Part shown: one piece after another, positions 28,690-38,242 of the stretch | How the letters are laid out: each line of letters opens with the position of its first letter | How positions within the stretch are numbered: the first letter of the stretch is position 1 | Assembly (NCBI RefSeq): GCF_000424285.1 | Contig: NZ_AUJP01000019.1 | Coordinates: 41,889-105,888 of the forward strand | Length of the DNA stretch: 64,000 bases | Direction of reading: 5' to 3' | From: Butyrivibrio sp. MB2005 | GTDB lineage: Bacteria; Bacillota; Clostridia; Lachnospirales; Lachnospiraceae | Translations under genes and position numbers: made by a program | The notes under the pieces: model-generated | The model's input: the letters and a program-made list of their open reading frames with translations, nothing else | Databases searched by the model: none | What the model was told of the DNA's origin: nothing

Positions 28690-28733
28690 AGTGTAGTATA
28701 TTTATAAATAAAATTAAAAAGGGAGCAATGAAT

Positions 28734-29339
28734 ATGAGTTTAATACCTTATGTCATAGAACAGACGAGCCGCGGTGAGCGCTCATACGATATTTATTCAA
28801 GACTTTTAAAGGAGAGAATTGTATTCCTGGGTGAGGAAGTTAATTCTGTTTCCGCAAGTGTTGTTGTGGCACAGCTTCTTTTCCTTGAGGCTGAGGACCC
28901 CAGCAAGGACATTCACATGTACATCAACAGCCCCGGTGGTGAGATCACATCCGGTATGGCTATCTACGATACAATGCATTATATCAAGTGCGATGTTAGC
29001 ACAATCTGTATCGGTATGGCTGCAAGCATGGGCGCATTCCTTCTTGCAGGCGGTGCTAAGGGCAAGCGTATGGCTCTTCCCAATGCAGAGATCATGATCC
29101 ATCAGCCCCTTGGCGGAGCTCAGGGTCAGGCTACTGAGATTGAGATTGCTGCTAAGCACATCATCCGTACAAAAGAGAAGTTAAACACACTTCTTGCTGA
29201 GAATACAGGCAAGCCCTATGAGCAGATTGCTCAGGATACAGAGCGTGACAACTGGCTTTCAGCTCAGGAAGCGCTCGACTATGGTCTTATCGATTCAATC
29301 GTAGAGTCAAGACCTAAGGATAAGGAAGAGGATAAGTAA
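28734..29339 (+). CDS. clpP: ATP-dependent Clp protease proteolytic subunit
   Basis: The serine protease that forms a double-ring chamber and degrades proteins unfolded by ClpX or other Clp ATPases. The ATG at 28734 is eight bases after GGGAG and yields the usual N-terminus [20 protein letters not shown]; an ATG at 28728 is too close to that site. With this numbering, the catalytic Ser98 ([11 protein letters not shown]) and His123 ([16 protein letters not shown]) fall at the canonical positions. The protein (201 residues) includes the [12 protein letters not shown] and [22 protein letters not shown] regions. clpX begins one base after the stop, so the two are co-transcribed and coupled. Confidence 0.97.
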   Translation: MSLIPYVIEQTSRGERSYDIYSRLLKERIVFLGEEVNSVSASVVVAQLLFLEAEDPSKDIHMYINSPGGEITSGMAIYDTMHYIKCDVSTICIGMAASMGAFLLAGGAKGKRMALPNAEIMIHQPLGGAQGQATEIEIAAKHIIRTKEKLNTLLAENTGKPYEQIAQDTERDNWLSAQEALDYGLIDSIVESRPKDKEEDK

Positions 29340-29340
29340 T

Positions 29341-30615
29341 ATGGCATCAAAGAACAATGGAGAAATTCGCTGCTCTTTTTGCAATAAGACACAGAATCAG
29401 GTGAAGAAGCTTATTGCAGGACCTGCAGGAGTTTATATCTGTGATGAGTGTGTAGACATCTGCGCAGACATCATAGAGGAGGAGTTTGAGGATGAGCCTA
29501 TAGCTCATGATGATAGTGATATCAACCTTCTCAAACCCGTAGAGATCAAGAACTTTTTGGATGAATATGTAATCGGACAGGATGAAGCTAAGAAGGTTTT
29601 ATCTGTTTCAGTTTACAACCACTACAAGAGAGTACTTGCACCTAAGGCACACAATGTAGATGATGAGGTTGAGCTTCAGAAGAGTAACATCATCATGGTT
29701 GGTCCTACAGGTTCAGGTAAGACATATCTGGCGCAGACCCTTGCCAAGATAATTAATGTTCCTTTTGCAATAGCTGATGCAACCACTCTTACAGAGGCAG
29801 GTTATGTGGGTGAGGACGTTGAGAATATCCTTCTTAAGCTCATTCAGGCAGCTGATTATGATGTAGAGAGAGCTCAGTACGGTATCGTTTATATCGATGA
29901 GATAGACAAAATCACCAAGAAGAGCGAGAACGTATCAATCACAAGAGATGTATCAGGTGAAGGTGTACAGCAGGCACTGCTTAAGATCATCGAGGGCACA
30001 ACTGCAAGTGTTCCGCCTCAGGGTGGACGTAAGCATCCTCATCAGGAGCTTATTCAGATTGATACATCCAATATTCTTTTCATTTGCGGCGGAGCTTTTG
30101 ACGGCCTTGATAAGATTGTTGAAGCAAGACTTGACCGCAACTCAATCGGATTTAACGCTGAGATCGCTGACAAGAGTGAGCGTGAGATCGGCGAGGTGCT
30201 TAAAGAGGTAACTCCTCAGGATCTTACCAAGTTTGGTCTTATCCCTGAGTTCGTAGGTCGTGTTCCGATCTGTGTAACTCTTGAAGGACTTAACAAGGAA
30301 GCACTTGTAAGAATCCTCACTGAGCCCAAGAATGCGCTGGTTAAGCAGTATCAGAAGCTGTTTGATTTTGATAATGTAAGACTTACATTTGAAGGCGATG
30401 CAGTTGAGAAGATTGCAGAGCTTGCACATGAGAGAAAGACAGGTGCAAGAGGACTTCGTTCCATCATGGAGAAGGCTATGATGGATGTTATGTATGAGAT
30501 TCCTTCCGATGACAATATCTCGGAATGTGTCGTTACAGAGGAGTCTGTATCGGGTACAGCTCAGCCCCTTATCGTTTACAAGGATGAGGTTAAGAGACTT
30601 AAACCTGCAAAATAA
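29341..30615 (+). CDS. clpX: Clp protease ATP-binding subunit ClpX
   Basis: The AAA+ unfoldase that recognises substrates and feeds them to ClpP. The N-terminal zinc-binding domain carries Cys11, Cys14, Cys34 and Cys37. The Walker A motif is GPTGSGKT at 121-128 and Walker B is VYIDEIDKI. The pore-loop GYVG is in [17 protein letters not shown]. The ClpP-contacting loop appears as ICGGAFDGL, and sensor 2 is in the [15 protein letters not shown] segment. Length (424) is normal. It starts one base after clpP. The downstream ysxC gene is 70 bases away, with a small hairpin but no clear terminator in between, so read-through is possible. Confidence 0.97.
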   Translation: MASKNNGEIRCSFCNKTQNQVKKLIAGPAGVYICDECVDICADIIEEEFEDEPIAHDDSDINLLKPVEIKNFLDEYVIGQDEAKKVLSVSVYNHYKRVLAPKAHNVDDEVELQKSNIIMVGPTGSGKTYLAQTLAKIINVPFAIADATTLTEAGYVGEDVENILLKLIQAADYDVERAQYGIVYIDEIDKITKKSENVSITRDVSGEGVQQALLKIIEGTTASVPPQGGRKHPHQELIQIDTSNILFICGGAFDGLDKIVEARLDRNSIGFNAEIADKSEREIGEVLKEVTPQDLTKFGLIPEFVGRVPICVTLEGLNKEALVRILTEPKNALVKQYQKLFDFDNVRLTFEGDAVEKIAELAHERKTGARGLRSIMEKAMMDVMYEIPSDDNISECVVTEESVSGTAQPLIVYKDEVKRLKPAK

Positions 30616-30685
30616 ATTAAGAGGAAAAACTATAGGCAGAGGTGCATAGCATCCCTGCCTTAAGTCATTATTTACTGAGGTATAT

Positions 30686-31303
30686 ATGGTAATTAAGAAA
30701 GTAAATCTTGAAACAGTAATAGGAATCACAAGTAAGCTTCCCCAGAATGATAAGCCGGAGTTCGCATTTGCAGGCAAAAGTAATGTGGGTAAGTCATCAC
30801 TTATCAATGGCTTGATGAATCGTAAGCATTATGCCAGAGTCAGCCAGGAGCCCGGAAAGACTCAGACCATAAACTATTACAACATAAACGATGAGTTTTA
30901 TCTTGTGGATCTTCCGGGATACGGCTTTGCCAAGGTACCGGAATCTGTAAAGAAACAGTGGGGCAAAATGATAGAGAATTATCTTCATAAGTCCCGCATG
31001 CTTAAGCAGATTTTTCTGCTTATAGATATAAGACATGATCCTTCTGCCAATGATAAGATGATGTATGACTGGATTGTGGATTCAGGTCTTACACCTATCA
31101 TTATTGCAACTAAATCCGACAAGCTAAAAAAGAGTCAGATAGAAACTCATATAAATGCCATAAAGAATGTCCTTGGTATGCCTGAGGATGGTCTTGTTCT
31201 TCCTTTCTCTGCACAGAGTAAAGCAGGAAGAGAAGAAATATATGAGGTTATGGAAAGCATCCTCAGTGAAGACGAAGACACTGAGGAGGCGGAAGATTTA
31301 TAA
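30686..31303 (+). CDS. ysxC: Ribosome biogenesis GTPase YsxC/EngB
   Basis: A TrmE-Era-EngA-EngB family GTPase needed for assembly of the large ribosomal subunit. G-motifs are in order: G1 GKSNVGKSSL, G2 region with the conserved PGKTQTIN, G3 DLPGYGFAKV, G4 TKSD and G5 SAQSKAG. The N-terminus (MVIKKVNLETVIG) and FAFAGKSNVG order are typical. At 205 residues the length is normal, with a short acidic tail (EDEDTEEAEDL). It follows clpX, a frequent arrangement in Firmicutes, where lonA is sometimes between them. The start has TGAGG upstream. The HdeD-like gene follows 30 bases later. Confidence 0.95.
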   Translation: MVIKKVNLETVIGITSKLPQNDKPEFAFAGKSNVGKSSLINGLMNRKHYARVSQEPGKTQTINYYNINDEFYLVDLPGYGFAKVPESVKKQWGKMIENYLHKSRMLKQIFLLIDIRHDPSANDKMMYDWIVDSGLTPIIIATKSDKLKKSQIETHINAIKNVLGMPEDGLVLPFSAQSKAGREEIYEVMESILSEDEDTEEAEDL

Positions 31304-31333
31304 AAAATAAAAATCATATTTAGGGGGCAGGGT

Positions 31334-31939
31334 ATGGAATTTTTTGTAAAGCTTAAAACCAATTTTCTTGTTGATGCAATTGCACTTATAGTGCTTGGAG
31401 TAGTTCTTATTTTTCTTCCGGGAGCAAGTCTTACGCTCCTGACTAAGGTTATTGGCGGAGTTGTTTTAGCAGCGGGAGTGCTCTCGATAATCGGAAGCCT
31501 CGTGTCAAAAAATCAGAATGTTTTAACAAAGAACAGTTCTATTGGTTTTGGCATAGTAATTGCCGTTGTTGGAATCTGGATTTTCATCAATCCTCACTTT
31601 TTCGAGGCTATCATTCCTGTAATCGCAGGAGTTATCATGCTGTTCAGCGGACTTATGAATCTTGGTGAGTCCCTTAGTCTTGCGCGAAATCACTATGGTA
31701 ACTGGTGGTTTGCGCTTATTCTCGCCATTCTTACAGTGGGTGCAGGGGCATTCCTTCTGTTTAATCCTTTAAAATCAATGGCTTATATTGTACAGATCAT
31801 CGGTGCATCTTTCCTCTACAACGGAGTTTCCAATCTGTGGATCGTATCAAGAGTTCATAAGGTGGACAAGGTAAATCGCAAAGAGATTGTGGATGTAGAG
31901 AGCAAAGTTGTTGACTCCGCAGAGAAAAAAGAAAGCTGA
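31334..31939 (+). CDS. HdeD-like (DUF308) membrane protein
   Basis: A 201-residue integral membrane protein of the DUF308 family. Six membrane segments are apparent, arranged as pairs with the repeated pattern VLGVVLIFLPGASLTLL, VVGIWIFINPHFFEAII and VGAGAFLLFNPLKSMAYI, each with a Pro-containing turn. The C-terminal tail (about 30 residues) is charged and cytosolic. E. coli HdeD is linked to acid resistance, but that role has not been shown for Firmicute members. G-rich ribosome site (AGGGGGCAGGG) before the ATG. It is probably the last gene of a clpP-clpX-ysxC unit and is closed by a terminator. Confidence 0.85.
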   Translation: MEFFVKLKTNFLVDAIALIVLGVVLIFLPGASLTLLTKVIGGVVLAAGVLSIIGSLVSKNQNVLTKNSSIGFGIVIAVVGIWIFINPHFFEAIIPVIAGVIMLFSGLMNLGESLSLARNHYGNWWFALILAILTVGAGAFLLFNPLKSMAYIVQIIGASFLYNGVSNLWIVSRVHKVDKVNRKEIVDVESKVVDSAEKKES

Positions 31940-31951
31940 AATGATGAGCTT

Positions 31952-32015
31952 CGCGATGCTGATTGAAATCTGCTGCAGCAAGGTACTGCGGCGGTTTCTG
32001 GCGCATCGCGTTTTT
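31952..32015 (+). terminator. Terminator after the HdeD-like gene
   Basis: An 8-bp stem (CGCGATGC at 31952-31959 with GCATCGCG at 32003-32010) closes a long loop that itself contains smaller hairpins, then TTTTTA follows. The large loop makes it less certain than the other terminators here. Confidence 0.65.
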
Positions 32016-32039
32016 ATTTTGGTGTTGTTTTTTGAATAG

Positions 32040-32069
32040 TTGACATTACGAAATATGTATGTTATACAT
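32040..32069 (+). promoter_or_regulatory. clpB promoter with an overlapping palindrome
   Basis: Consensus TTGACA (32040-32045), 17-base spacer and TATACA (32063-32068) with extended -10 TG. A perfect palindrome ATGTAT-GTT-ATACAT occupies 32055-32069 and covers the -10, the position expected for a repressor operator. No CIRCE or CtsR box is seen. Confidence 0.6.
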
Positions 32070-32088
32070 GATATAGAACAGATAAAAC

Positions 32089-32109
32089 AAAGCGCAGAAT
32101 GTGCGCTTT
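32089..32109 (+). other. Hairpin in the clpB leader
   Basis: AAAGCGCA (32089-32096) pairs with TGCGCTTT (32102-32109) around a five-base loop, just upstream of the clpB ribosome site. TTAT follows. It could attenuate, stabilise or thermally gate the mRNA. Confidence 0.45.
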
Positions 32110-32127
32110 TTATCAGAGGTGATCGTT

Positions 32128-34725
32128 ATGAAGATAGATAGATTTACACAGAAATCAGTGGAAGCAATCCAGAATATGGAGAAGGTAGCTCTTGATTATG
32201 GCAATCAGGAGATAGAGCAGGAGCATCTGCTTTACAGTTTGATGACGATTGAGGACAGCATTATCCCTAAGCTTCTTGAGAAGATGGGAGTTGATAATGA
32301 TGTTTTCTTAAATCGTGTGGATGATGCTCTTAAAAAGCGCACCAAGGTTCAGGGCGGAAGAACCTATGTGGGGGCTGATCTTAATAAGGTTCTTATTAAG
32401 AGTGAAGATGAGATGAAGGCTATGGGGGATGAGTATGTTTCTGTTGAGCATATTCTTCTTGCCATGATCAAATATCCCAACAGAGAGATTAAGTCCATAC
32501 TTCAGTCCTTTGGCATCGACAGAGGAAGATTCCTTCAGGCTCTTTCTGAGGTTAGAGGTAATCAGAAGGTGGTTTCCGATAACCCGGAAGCAACCTATGA
32601 CACTCTTGAAAAATACGGTACGGAGCTTGTTGCAAAGGCAAAGGCTCAGAAGCTAGAACCCGTAATAGGACGAGATTCTGAGATTAGGAATGTTGTTAGA
32701 ATCCTTTCCAGAAAGACAAAGAACAACCCTGTACTTATTGGTGAGCCGGGTGTTGGTAAAACAGCAGTTGTGGAGGCTCTTGCACAGAGAATCGCTGCAG
32801 GAGATGTTCCACAGGCTCTTGCGGATAAAAAGATTTTTTCTCTTGATATGGGTGCCCTTGTTGCAGGTGCAAAGTACAGAGGTGAATTCGAGGAACGTCT
32901 TAAGGCTGTATTACAGGATGTAAAAGAGTCAGATGGTGAGATCATTCTTTTCATAGATGAGCTTCATACCATTGTGGGAGCGGGCAAAACTGACGGCGCT
33001 CTCGATGCAGGCAATATGCTTAAGCCTATGCTTGCAAGAGGTGAGCTTCACTGCATAGGTGCCACAACCCTAAATGAGTACAGACAGTATATTGAGAAGG
33101 ATGCAGCTCTTGAGAGACGTTTCCAGCCTGTAATGGTGTCTGAGCCTACGGTTGAAGATACTATAAGTATCCTCCGAGGACTTAAGGAGAGATACGAGGT
33201 TTACCATGGCGTAAAGATTATGGATTCTGCCCTTGTAAGCGCTGCTACCCTGAGTAACAGATATATTTCAGACAGATTCCTTCCCGATAAGGCAATTGAT
33301 CTTGTGGATGAAGCCTGCGCTCTTGTGAAAACAGAGATGGACTCCATGCCTACAGAACTGGATGAACTTAACAGAAAGATCATGCAGATGCAGATAGAGG
33401 AGAAGGCGCTTCAGAAGGAGGATGATTCTCTTAGCAAGGAGAGACTAGCTAATCTGCAAAAAGAGCTGGCAGAGCTTAAGAATGATTTTGACAATCAGAA
33501 GGCTCGCTGGATGAATGAAAAAGAGACTGTAGACAAGCTTGCCATCATTCGTGAGAAAATCGAAAGTGCAAACAATGAGCTGCAGATTGCAAATAGAAAT
33601 AATGATTTTGATAAGGCAAGTGAGCTTCAGTATGGAACGATTCCTGCTTTGAAAAAGGAACTGGAGATGGAGGAGCAGAAAGCTTCATCTAAGGAGCTGT
33701 CTCTTGTTCATGAGAATGTATCCGATGAGGAGATAGCCAGCATCATATCAAGATGGACCGGCATCCCTGTAGCAAAGCTTACAGAGAGTGAGAGAAATAA
33801 AACTCTTCACCTTGAGGATGAGCTGCATAAGAGAGTCATCGGACAGGATGAAGCTGTTACCAAGGTTGCAGAAGCTATCATGAGATCCAAGGCCGGTATC
33901 AAGGATCCCGGTAAGCCCATTGGTTCCTTTATGTTCCTTGGACCTACAGGTGTAGGTAAGACAGAGCTTGCAAAGAGTCTCGCAGCAGCACTTTTTGATG
34001 ATGAGAATAATATCGTCAGAATCGATATGAGTGAGTACATGGAGAAATACAGCGTATCCAGACTGATCGGAGCACCGCCCGGATATGTAGGATACGAGGA
34101 AGGCGGTCAGCTTACAGAGGCTGTTCGTAGAAAGCCCTATGCTGTAGTCCTCTTTGATGAGGTTGAGAAGGCACATCCTGATGTTTTCAATGTGCTTCTT
34201 CAGATACTTGATGATGGACGTGTTACTGATTCCCAGGGAAGAACCGTTGATTTCAAGAACACCATCCTTATCATGACATCTAATATCGGTGCCCAGTACC
34301 TTCTTGATGGAATAAATGAGGATGGCACTATAAGCGCCGAGGCTGAGGAGGAAGTTTTTGATGACCTCCATGATCACTTCAGACCTGAGTTCTTAAACCG
34401 CCTTGATGAGATGATTCTCTTTAAGCCTCTTACAAGAGAGAATATTGGAGGAATCGTTAAGCTCATTGTGGCTGATCTTAACAGAAGACTTGAGGACAGA
34501 GAAATAAGTATCGCTCTTACTCCCGAGGCTGAAGAATTTGTTGCAGAGAATGCTTATGATGCCAATTATGGTGCAAGACCTGTTAAGAGATTTGTTCAGA
34601 AGTATGTTGAGACCTTATCTGCGAAGCTTATTCTTGAGGACAGAGTAGAGCCTCATGATACTATAGAAATCTATGTGGAAGGAGGAAGCCTTGCTGCTCG
34701 TCCGGTTAAGGCAAATGGTCGGTAA
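32128..34725 (+). CDS. clpB: ATP-dependent chaperone ClpB
   Basis: A hexameric AAA+ disaggregase that works with DnaK to rescue aggregated proteins. The ATG at 32128 after GAGGTGATC gives the N-terminus [18 protein letters not shown]; the reading from 32101 lies inside a leader hairpin. Domains are an N-terminal Clp repeat domain (1-145), AAA1 with GEPGVGKT (about residue 206), the coiled-coil M-domain (about 405-530, with [17 protein letters not shown]), AAA2 with GPTGVGKT (about 607), and a C-terminal small domain. Length is 865 residues. The M-domain distinguishes it from ClpC. The stop codon overlaps the start of the DUF4250 gene by one base. Confidence 0.96.
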   Translation: MKIDRFTQKSVEAIQNMEKVALDYGNQEIEQEHLLYSLMTIEDSIIPKLLEKMGVDNDVFLNRVDDALKKRTKVQGGRTYVGADLNKVLIKSEDEMKAMGDEYVSVEHILLAMIKYPNREIKSILQSFGIDRGRFLQALSEVRGNQKVVSDNPEATYDTLEKYGTELVAKAKAQKLEPVIGRDSEIRNVVRILSRKTKNNPVLIGEPGVGKTAVVEALAQRIAAGDVPQALADKKIFSLDMGALVAGAKYRGEFEERLKAVLQDVKESDGEIILFIDELHTIVGAGKTDGALDAGNMLKPMLARGELHCIGATTLNEYRQYIEKDAALERRFQPVMVSEPTVEDTISILRGLKERYEVYHGVKIMDSALVSAATLSNRYISDRFLPDKAIDLVDEACALVKTEMDSMPTELDELNRKIMQMQIEEKALQKEDDSLSKERLANLQKELAELKNDFDNQKARWMNEKETVDKLAIIREKIESANNELQIANRNNDFDKASELQYGTIPALKKELEMEEQKASSKELSLVHENVSDEEIASIISRWTGIPVAKLTESERNKTLHLEDELHKRVIGQDEAVTKVAEAIMRSKAGIKDPGKPIGSFMFLGPTGVGKTELAKSLAAALFDDENNIVRIDMSEYMEKYSVSRLIGAPPGYVGYEEGGQLTEAVRRKPYAVVLFDEVEKAHPDVFNVLLQILDDGRVTDSQGRTVDFKNTILIMTSNIGAQYLLDGINEDGTISAEAEEEVFDDLHDHFRPEFLNRLDEMILFKPLTRENIGGIVKLIVADLNRRLEDREISIALTPEAEEFVAENAYDANYGARPVKRFVQKYVETLSAKLILEDRVEPHDTIEIYVEGGSLAARPVKANGR

Positions 34726-34907
34726 TGATACCTAAGGACCCTGTTATGCTACTTAGCTATATAAATACCCAGCTTCGAGATAATTATAGTAATCTTGGCG
34801 CTCTTGCTGACGGACTTGATATCAGCGAGAGTGATCTTCAGGAAATAGTATCGAAGCTTGAAAACATAGGTTATAAGTACGATCCCCGGCAGAATAGTTT
34901 CAAATGA
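34725..34907 (+). CDS. DUF4250 domain protein
   Basis: A 60-residue soluble protein matching the short DUF4250 family by its start IPKDPVMLLSYINTQLRDNY and its end IGYKYDPRQNSF. The central helix pair (LGALADGLDISESDLQEIVSKL) looks like a helix-turn-helix fold. The function is unknown; the family is widespread in Firmicutes as a single small domain. Its ATG overlaps the clpB stop (TAATG), so translation is coupled to clpB, which suggests a stress-related or co-regulated role. This last point is inference from position only. Confidence 0.88.
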   Translation: MIPKDPVMLLSYINTQLRDNYSNLGALADGLDISESDLQEIVSKLENIGYKYDPRQNSFK

Positions 34908-34992
34908 TTTAAGTGAATTATTGCTATTGAGTAACAATTATTGCCATCCTAATGAATTTTCATACAATTAATCGTTTGCGAAACAATTTTTA

Positions 34993-35001
34993 TGTTATAA
35001 T
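34993..35001 (+). promoter_or_regulatory. Extended -10 promoter of the LRR protein gene
   Basis: TGTTATAAT at 34993-35001, identical to the element upstream of tig, again without a clear -35. The start codon is about 55 bases downstream. Confidence 0.5.
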
Positions 35002-35058
35002 CTAGAGGATTAGATTTTCCAACAACACAATTCAAAATCTGAAAGGAGATTATTATCT

Positions 35059-35730
35059 ATGAAGGGGAAGAAACAATTAGGATTAATGCTTATGACTTTT
35101 GCTATCGCACTGGTTATGTGCTTTGGCGTAAAGCTGCAGGCTAAGGCTCAGCTCAACAAGGACGCTGAATTCTACAACACAGGTATCGGCAACGGTGAAG
35201 CAGCTCAGGTTGTAAAATACATTGTAACAAAGAAGTCATCAGCTAAAAGCTCTGAAGAGGCAGAAAGCAAGATTGGTGAGTGTAAGGTTGTAGGCGCTAA
35301 GAAGGGTGCAACTGCAATCATTATCCAGGCTTATCCGAAGGATGAAGATGGCTATGTATACCACACAGTTGGCATTTGCAACGGTGCTTTCAAGAACAAT
35401 AAGAAGATTAAAACTGTACAGATCAACGCTGGTTTAGGATTCACAGATATTGCTCCGTCTGCTTTCAGTGGATGCACAAATCTTAAGAAAGTGGTAATTC
35501 AGGATCCTAATCTCAAGACAATCAAAGAGAGAGCATTCTACAACTGCAAGAAGCTTGAAAGTTTTGAAATTAAATCAAAGAAGCTCACAAAGAGCGGCGT
35601 TAAGTCTAATGCTTTCAAGAACGTAAAGAACGTTAAGGTATACGCTCCCAGCAAGAGTGTAGCTAAGAAGTATGCTACATGGTTCAAGAAGCGCGGTGCT
35701 AAGGCTACAAGCTTTGCAGCAATAGACTGA
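35059..35730 (+). CDS. Secreted leucine-rich repeat (BspA-type) protein
   Basis: A 223-residue exported protein. A signal peptide (KKQLGLMLMTFAIALVMCF then KLQAKAQ) is followed by a short N-terminal domain and LRR_5/BspA-type repeats: TVGICNGAFKNNKKIKTVQI, IAPSAFSGCTNLKKVVI, IKERAFYNCKKLESFEI and VKSNAFKNVKNVKVYAP. The last, APSKSVAKKYATWFKKRGA, is a typical capping segment. No wall anchor is present. Such domains mediate surface binding in Clostridia, but no ligand is known for this one. AAAGGAGA precedes the start. It lies just upstream of the exopolysaccharide genes but is separated from them by a hairpin. Confidence 0.88.
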   Translation: MKGKKQLGLMLMTFAIALVMCFGVKLQAKAQLNKDAEFYNTGIGNGEAAQVVKYIVTKKSSAKSSEEAESKIGECKVVGAKKGATAIIIQAYPKDEDGYVYHTVGICNGAFKNNKKIKTVQINAGLGFTDIAPSAFSGCTNLKKVVIQDPNLKTIKERAFYNCKKLESFEIKSKKLTKSGVKSNAFKNVKNVKVYAPSKSVAKKYATWFKKRGAKATSFAAID

Positions 35731-35765
35731 TGTCTGATATGTAATTTCATATAAGCTAAAGATAA

Positions 35766-35817
35766 CAATCCCCGAAAGAGTCGGAAATCATGGGATTTCC
35801 ACTCCTTTCGGGGATTG
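35766..35817. terminator. Long hairpin after the LRR gene
   Basis: A 13-bp perfect stem (CAATCCCCGAAAG at 35766-35778 with CTTTCGGGGATTG at 35805-35817) encloses a further GGAAAT/ATTTCC hairpin. No T-run follows on either strand, so termination is uncertain. Confidence 0.5.
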
Positions 35818-35888
35818 CGTGCGTTAACCACATGATGTATACTAAATTATGAGAAAGTACAATCTGTTGTGTTTGGGGAGCTCTTTTC

Positions 35889-36614
35889 GTGGTACCATCG
35901 ATTGATATACATTGCCATATAATGCCGGGCGTTGATGATGGATCTCCTGATATGGAGACAAGCCTAAGTATGCTTAAGACCGCACTGTCTGAAGGCACCA
36001 AGGGCATGATACTTACGCCGCATTACAAGCCTATGCATCACAATGTAAGTCCGGAGCATCTTTTGGATTATACTGAGGAACTGATGCAGGCAGCTCATGA
36101 CCGTGGCATAAAGGTACAGCTTTTTCCGGGCAACGAGATTTATTTTAATGACAATGCAATAAGGGATCTTGAAAGAGGAAGGGCTTCCACTTTGGCGGGC
36201 TCTGATTATGCTCTCATAGAGTTTCATCCCACGGATATGTACAAGACTATCCGCAATGCATTGTACAGCGTAAGGTCTGCGGGGTTTATTCCGATACTTG
36301 CGCATGTGGAGCGATATGCAGATATCGCCAAGCATATAGCATACGTTGATGAACTTCTTGATATAGGAGTTTATATACAGGTGAATGCCAACAGCGTAAT
36401 GGGGAAATATGGGCTGGGTATAAGACATTTCACCAGAGAATTATTAAAAAAGCATATGGTGCATTTTGTTGCCACAGATGCACACGACAGCGGATCCAGA
36501 GCACCACATCTTCTTGATTGCAGAGATTATGTGGAGGGGAAGCTTGGCGAGAAATATGCGCTAGAGATTTTTCATGATAACGCGATGAAGGTTCTCAGAA
36601 ATGAGATCATTTAG
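35889..36614 (+). CDS. CpsB/CapC-type protein-tyrosine phosphatase (PHP fold)
   Basis: A metal-dependent phosphatase that dephosphorylates the CpsD-type tyrosine kinase and so regulates capsule or exopolysaccharide synthesis. The metal-binding signature DIHCHIMPGVDDG is at the N-terminus (residues 6-18). Further PHP residues are in ILTPHYKPMHHN, FPGNEIYF, LAHVERY and ATDAHDSGSRAPHL. The start is a GTG at 35889, eight bases after GGGGAG. Length (241) is normal. It is the first gene of a run with a Wzz-like protein, the kinase and an LCP protein, the classic regulatory order of Gram-positive polysaccharide operons. Confidence 0.93.
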   Translation: MVPSIDIHCHIMPGVDDGSPDMETSLSMLKTALSEGTKGMILTPHYKPMHHNVSPEHLLDYTEELMQAAHDRGIKVQLFPGNEIYFNDNAIRDLERGRASTLAGSDYALIEFHPTDMYKTIRNALYSVRSAGFIPILAHVERYADIAKHIAYVDELLDIGVYIQVNANSVMGKYGLGIRHFTRELLKKHMVHFVATDAHDSGSRAPHLLDCRDYVEGKLGEKYALEIFHDNAMKVLRNEII

Positions 36615-36637
36615 ATAATTTTTCTGTTGAGGGGTGT

Positions 36638-37351
36638 ATGGGAAAAGACGACGTAATCGAAATTAATCTTGGCGAATTATTCGCAGTCTTATTGGGGAAG
36701 GCCTGGCTGATCATCAGCTCCGGCGTATTCTTTGCACTTTTGTGTCTTTTTATCAGTAAGTTTGTGCTTACTCCTTTATATTCATCCACCACTAAGATTT
36801 ATATTTTGAATAAAGAAGAGGGTGCTACGGTTACCTATTCCGACGTGCAGATTTCTACACAGCTGACTCAGGATTACGCGCAGCTTATTAAGAGCCGCTA
36901 CGTTCTTGAGGAGGTTATTCAGACTCTGCATCTTGATATGGACTATGACGAGTTCAGTGATTATGTATCCATTGGAACTCCTGATGATACACGTATCGTT
37001 GCCATCACTGTCAGGGATTCGGACCCCATGATGGCCATGAAGGAAGCCAACTGCGTACGAGAGGTTGCATCCAAACATATTCAGAACGTTATGGATATTG
37101 ATGCCATTAACATAGCAGAGCTTGCAAATATGCCTACAGAGAAGTACAGCCCAAGTGCCAAGAGATGGGGCATGATAGGCGGCCTGGCAGCTGTGCTGGT
37201 GGTATCTGCAATTATAATCCTTGGCTATCTTATGGACGATACAATCAAATCAAGTGATGATATCGAGGCATATTTAGGACTATCCACACTTGCCATGATA
37301 CCTGCCATAACCGAGGATCAGAACAGCAAGAAGAGGAAAAAGAAGAGCTGA
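36638..37351 (+). CDS. Wzz/CpsC-type polysaccharide chain-length protein
   Basis: A 237-residue membrane protein that in Firmicutes acts as the transmembrane activator of the CpsD tyrosine kinase and sets polymer length. The N-terminal segment is NLGELFAVLLGKAWLIISSG with a first membrane helix (about residues 18-42). The extracytoplasmic domain has the STTKIYILNKEEG motif and helices (TQDYAQLIKSRYVLEEVI). A second helix (about 175-198, IGGLAAVLVVSAIIILGYL) follows a proline motif PSAKRW. The C-terminal tail ends KKRKKKS. The kinase gene begins 30 bases downstream. It is a clear functional partner of the genes on either side. Confidence 0.92.
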   Translation: MGKDDVIEINLGELFAVLLGKAWLIISSGVFFALLCLFISKFVLTPLYSSTTKIYILNKEEGATVTYSDVQISTQLTQDYAQLIKSRYVLEEVIQTLHLDMDYDEFSDYVSIGTPDDTRIVAITVRDSDPMMAMKEANCVREVASKHIQNVMDIDAINIAELANMPTEKYSPSAKRWGMIGGLAAVLVVSAIIILGYLMDDTIKSSDDIEAYLGLSTLAMIPAITEDQNSKKRKKKS

Positions 37352-37381
37352 TAGAACTTCCGATTTTTAAAGGAGCAATGT

Positions 37382-38236
37382 ATGCAGCAGACCACTTTGC
37401 ATTTCAGCGAGGCTGAAAATAATTATCAGATAAAAGAAGCATATAAGACACTGCGAAGTAACGTAGAGTTCAGTGGACAGGATGTGAGAGCTATTTCTGT
37501 AACGAGCTGTACTCCAGGTGAGGGTAAATCCAGTGTATCCATGGCTCTTGCGAGAGCTTTTGCGGAAGCGGGCAAAAAGACAGTGCTTGTAGATGCTGAC
37601 ATGAGAAAGTCTGTCATGGTCGGTAGATATAAGACAGGCTCTGTAAGACTTGGTCTTACGCATTGTCTTGTGGGACGAGAAAAGCTCTCTAATGTTATCT
37701 GCGAGACAGATACGCCAAACCTGTATGTTATTTTTTCAGGACCTATTCCGCCTAACCCCAGTGAGCTTTTGGGCGGTGAGATCTTCAGCAAGATTCTCGA
37801 TAACATGAAGACTGTTTTTGACTATATCATTGTCGATACGCCGCCTCTTGGAAGCGTAATTGATGCTGCGGTTATTGCCAAACAGTGTGATGGAACGATT
37901 ATGGTGGTTGAGGACAATGCCATCAGTTATCGCTTTGCCCAGAAGGTAAAGGGGCAGCTTGATAAGGCCGGTGCCAAGGTTATCGGCGCTGTGCTGAACA
38001 AGGTGGATATGAGCGGCGGTGTTTACGGCCATTATGGAAAATACTACGGCAAGTATTACGGAAAATACTACGGAAGATACTATGGCAAGGATAGTATGGA
38101 TAATTCTATGACAGGAGGCAGTCCAAAGAGGAAGACAGCTGCCAGCGGACTGGACAGATCAGGTCCAAGAAGAGGATCTGTGCATGCGGATCTTGATGAA
38201 CTGGATTATGTCGATGGCGTGATCAGAAAGGACTAA
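37382..38236 (+). CDS. CpsD/CapB-type tyrosine kinase with a tyrosine-rich tail
   Basis: A BY-kinase of the CpsD type, which autophosphorylates C-terminal tyrosines to control exopolysaccharide assembly. The Walker A motif is TPGEGKSS (44-51), Walker A' VLVDADMRKS and Walker B YIIVDTPPLG. After the kinase domain come ten tyrosines in about 22 residues (YGHYGKYYGKYYG and onward; about 214-236). They are encoded by a 12-bp repeat of the TACTACGGCAAG type. A charged tail of about 50 residues follows. The ATG at 37382 is preceded by AAGGAG; an ATG at 37378 is out of frame. It lies between the Wzz-like protein and a small membrane protein. Confidence 0.94.
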   Translation: MQQTTLHFSEAENNYQIKEAYKTLRSNVEFSGQDVRAISVTSCTPGEGKSSVSMALARAFAEAGKKTVLVDADMRKSVMVGRYKTGSVRLGLTHCLVGREKLSNVICETDTPNLYVIFSGPIPPNPSELLGGEIFSKILDNMKTVFDYIIVDTPPLGSVIDAAVIAKQCDGTIMVVEDNAISYRFAQKVKGQLDKAGAKVIGAVLNKVDMSGGVYGHYGKYYGKYYGKYYGRYYGKDSMDNSMTGGSPKRKTAASGLDRSGPRRGSVHADLDELDYVDGVIRKD

Positions 38237-38242
38237 AGAAAG

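Noticed and set aside
28612..28733. CtsR or HrcA (CIRCE) sites before clpP, and likewise before clpB
   Set aside because: No GGTCAAA direct repeat and no TTAGCACTC inverted repeat occurs in either leader.
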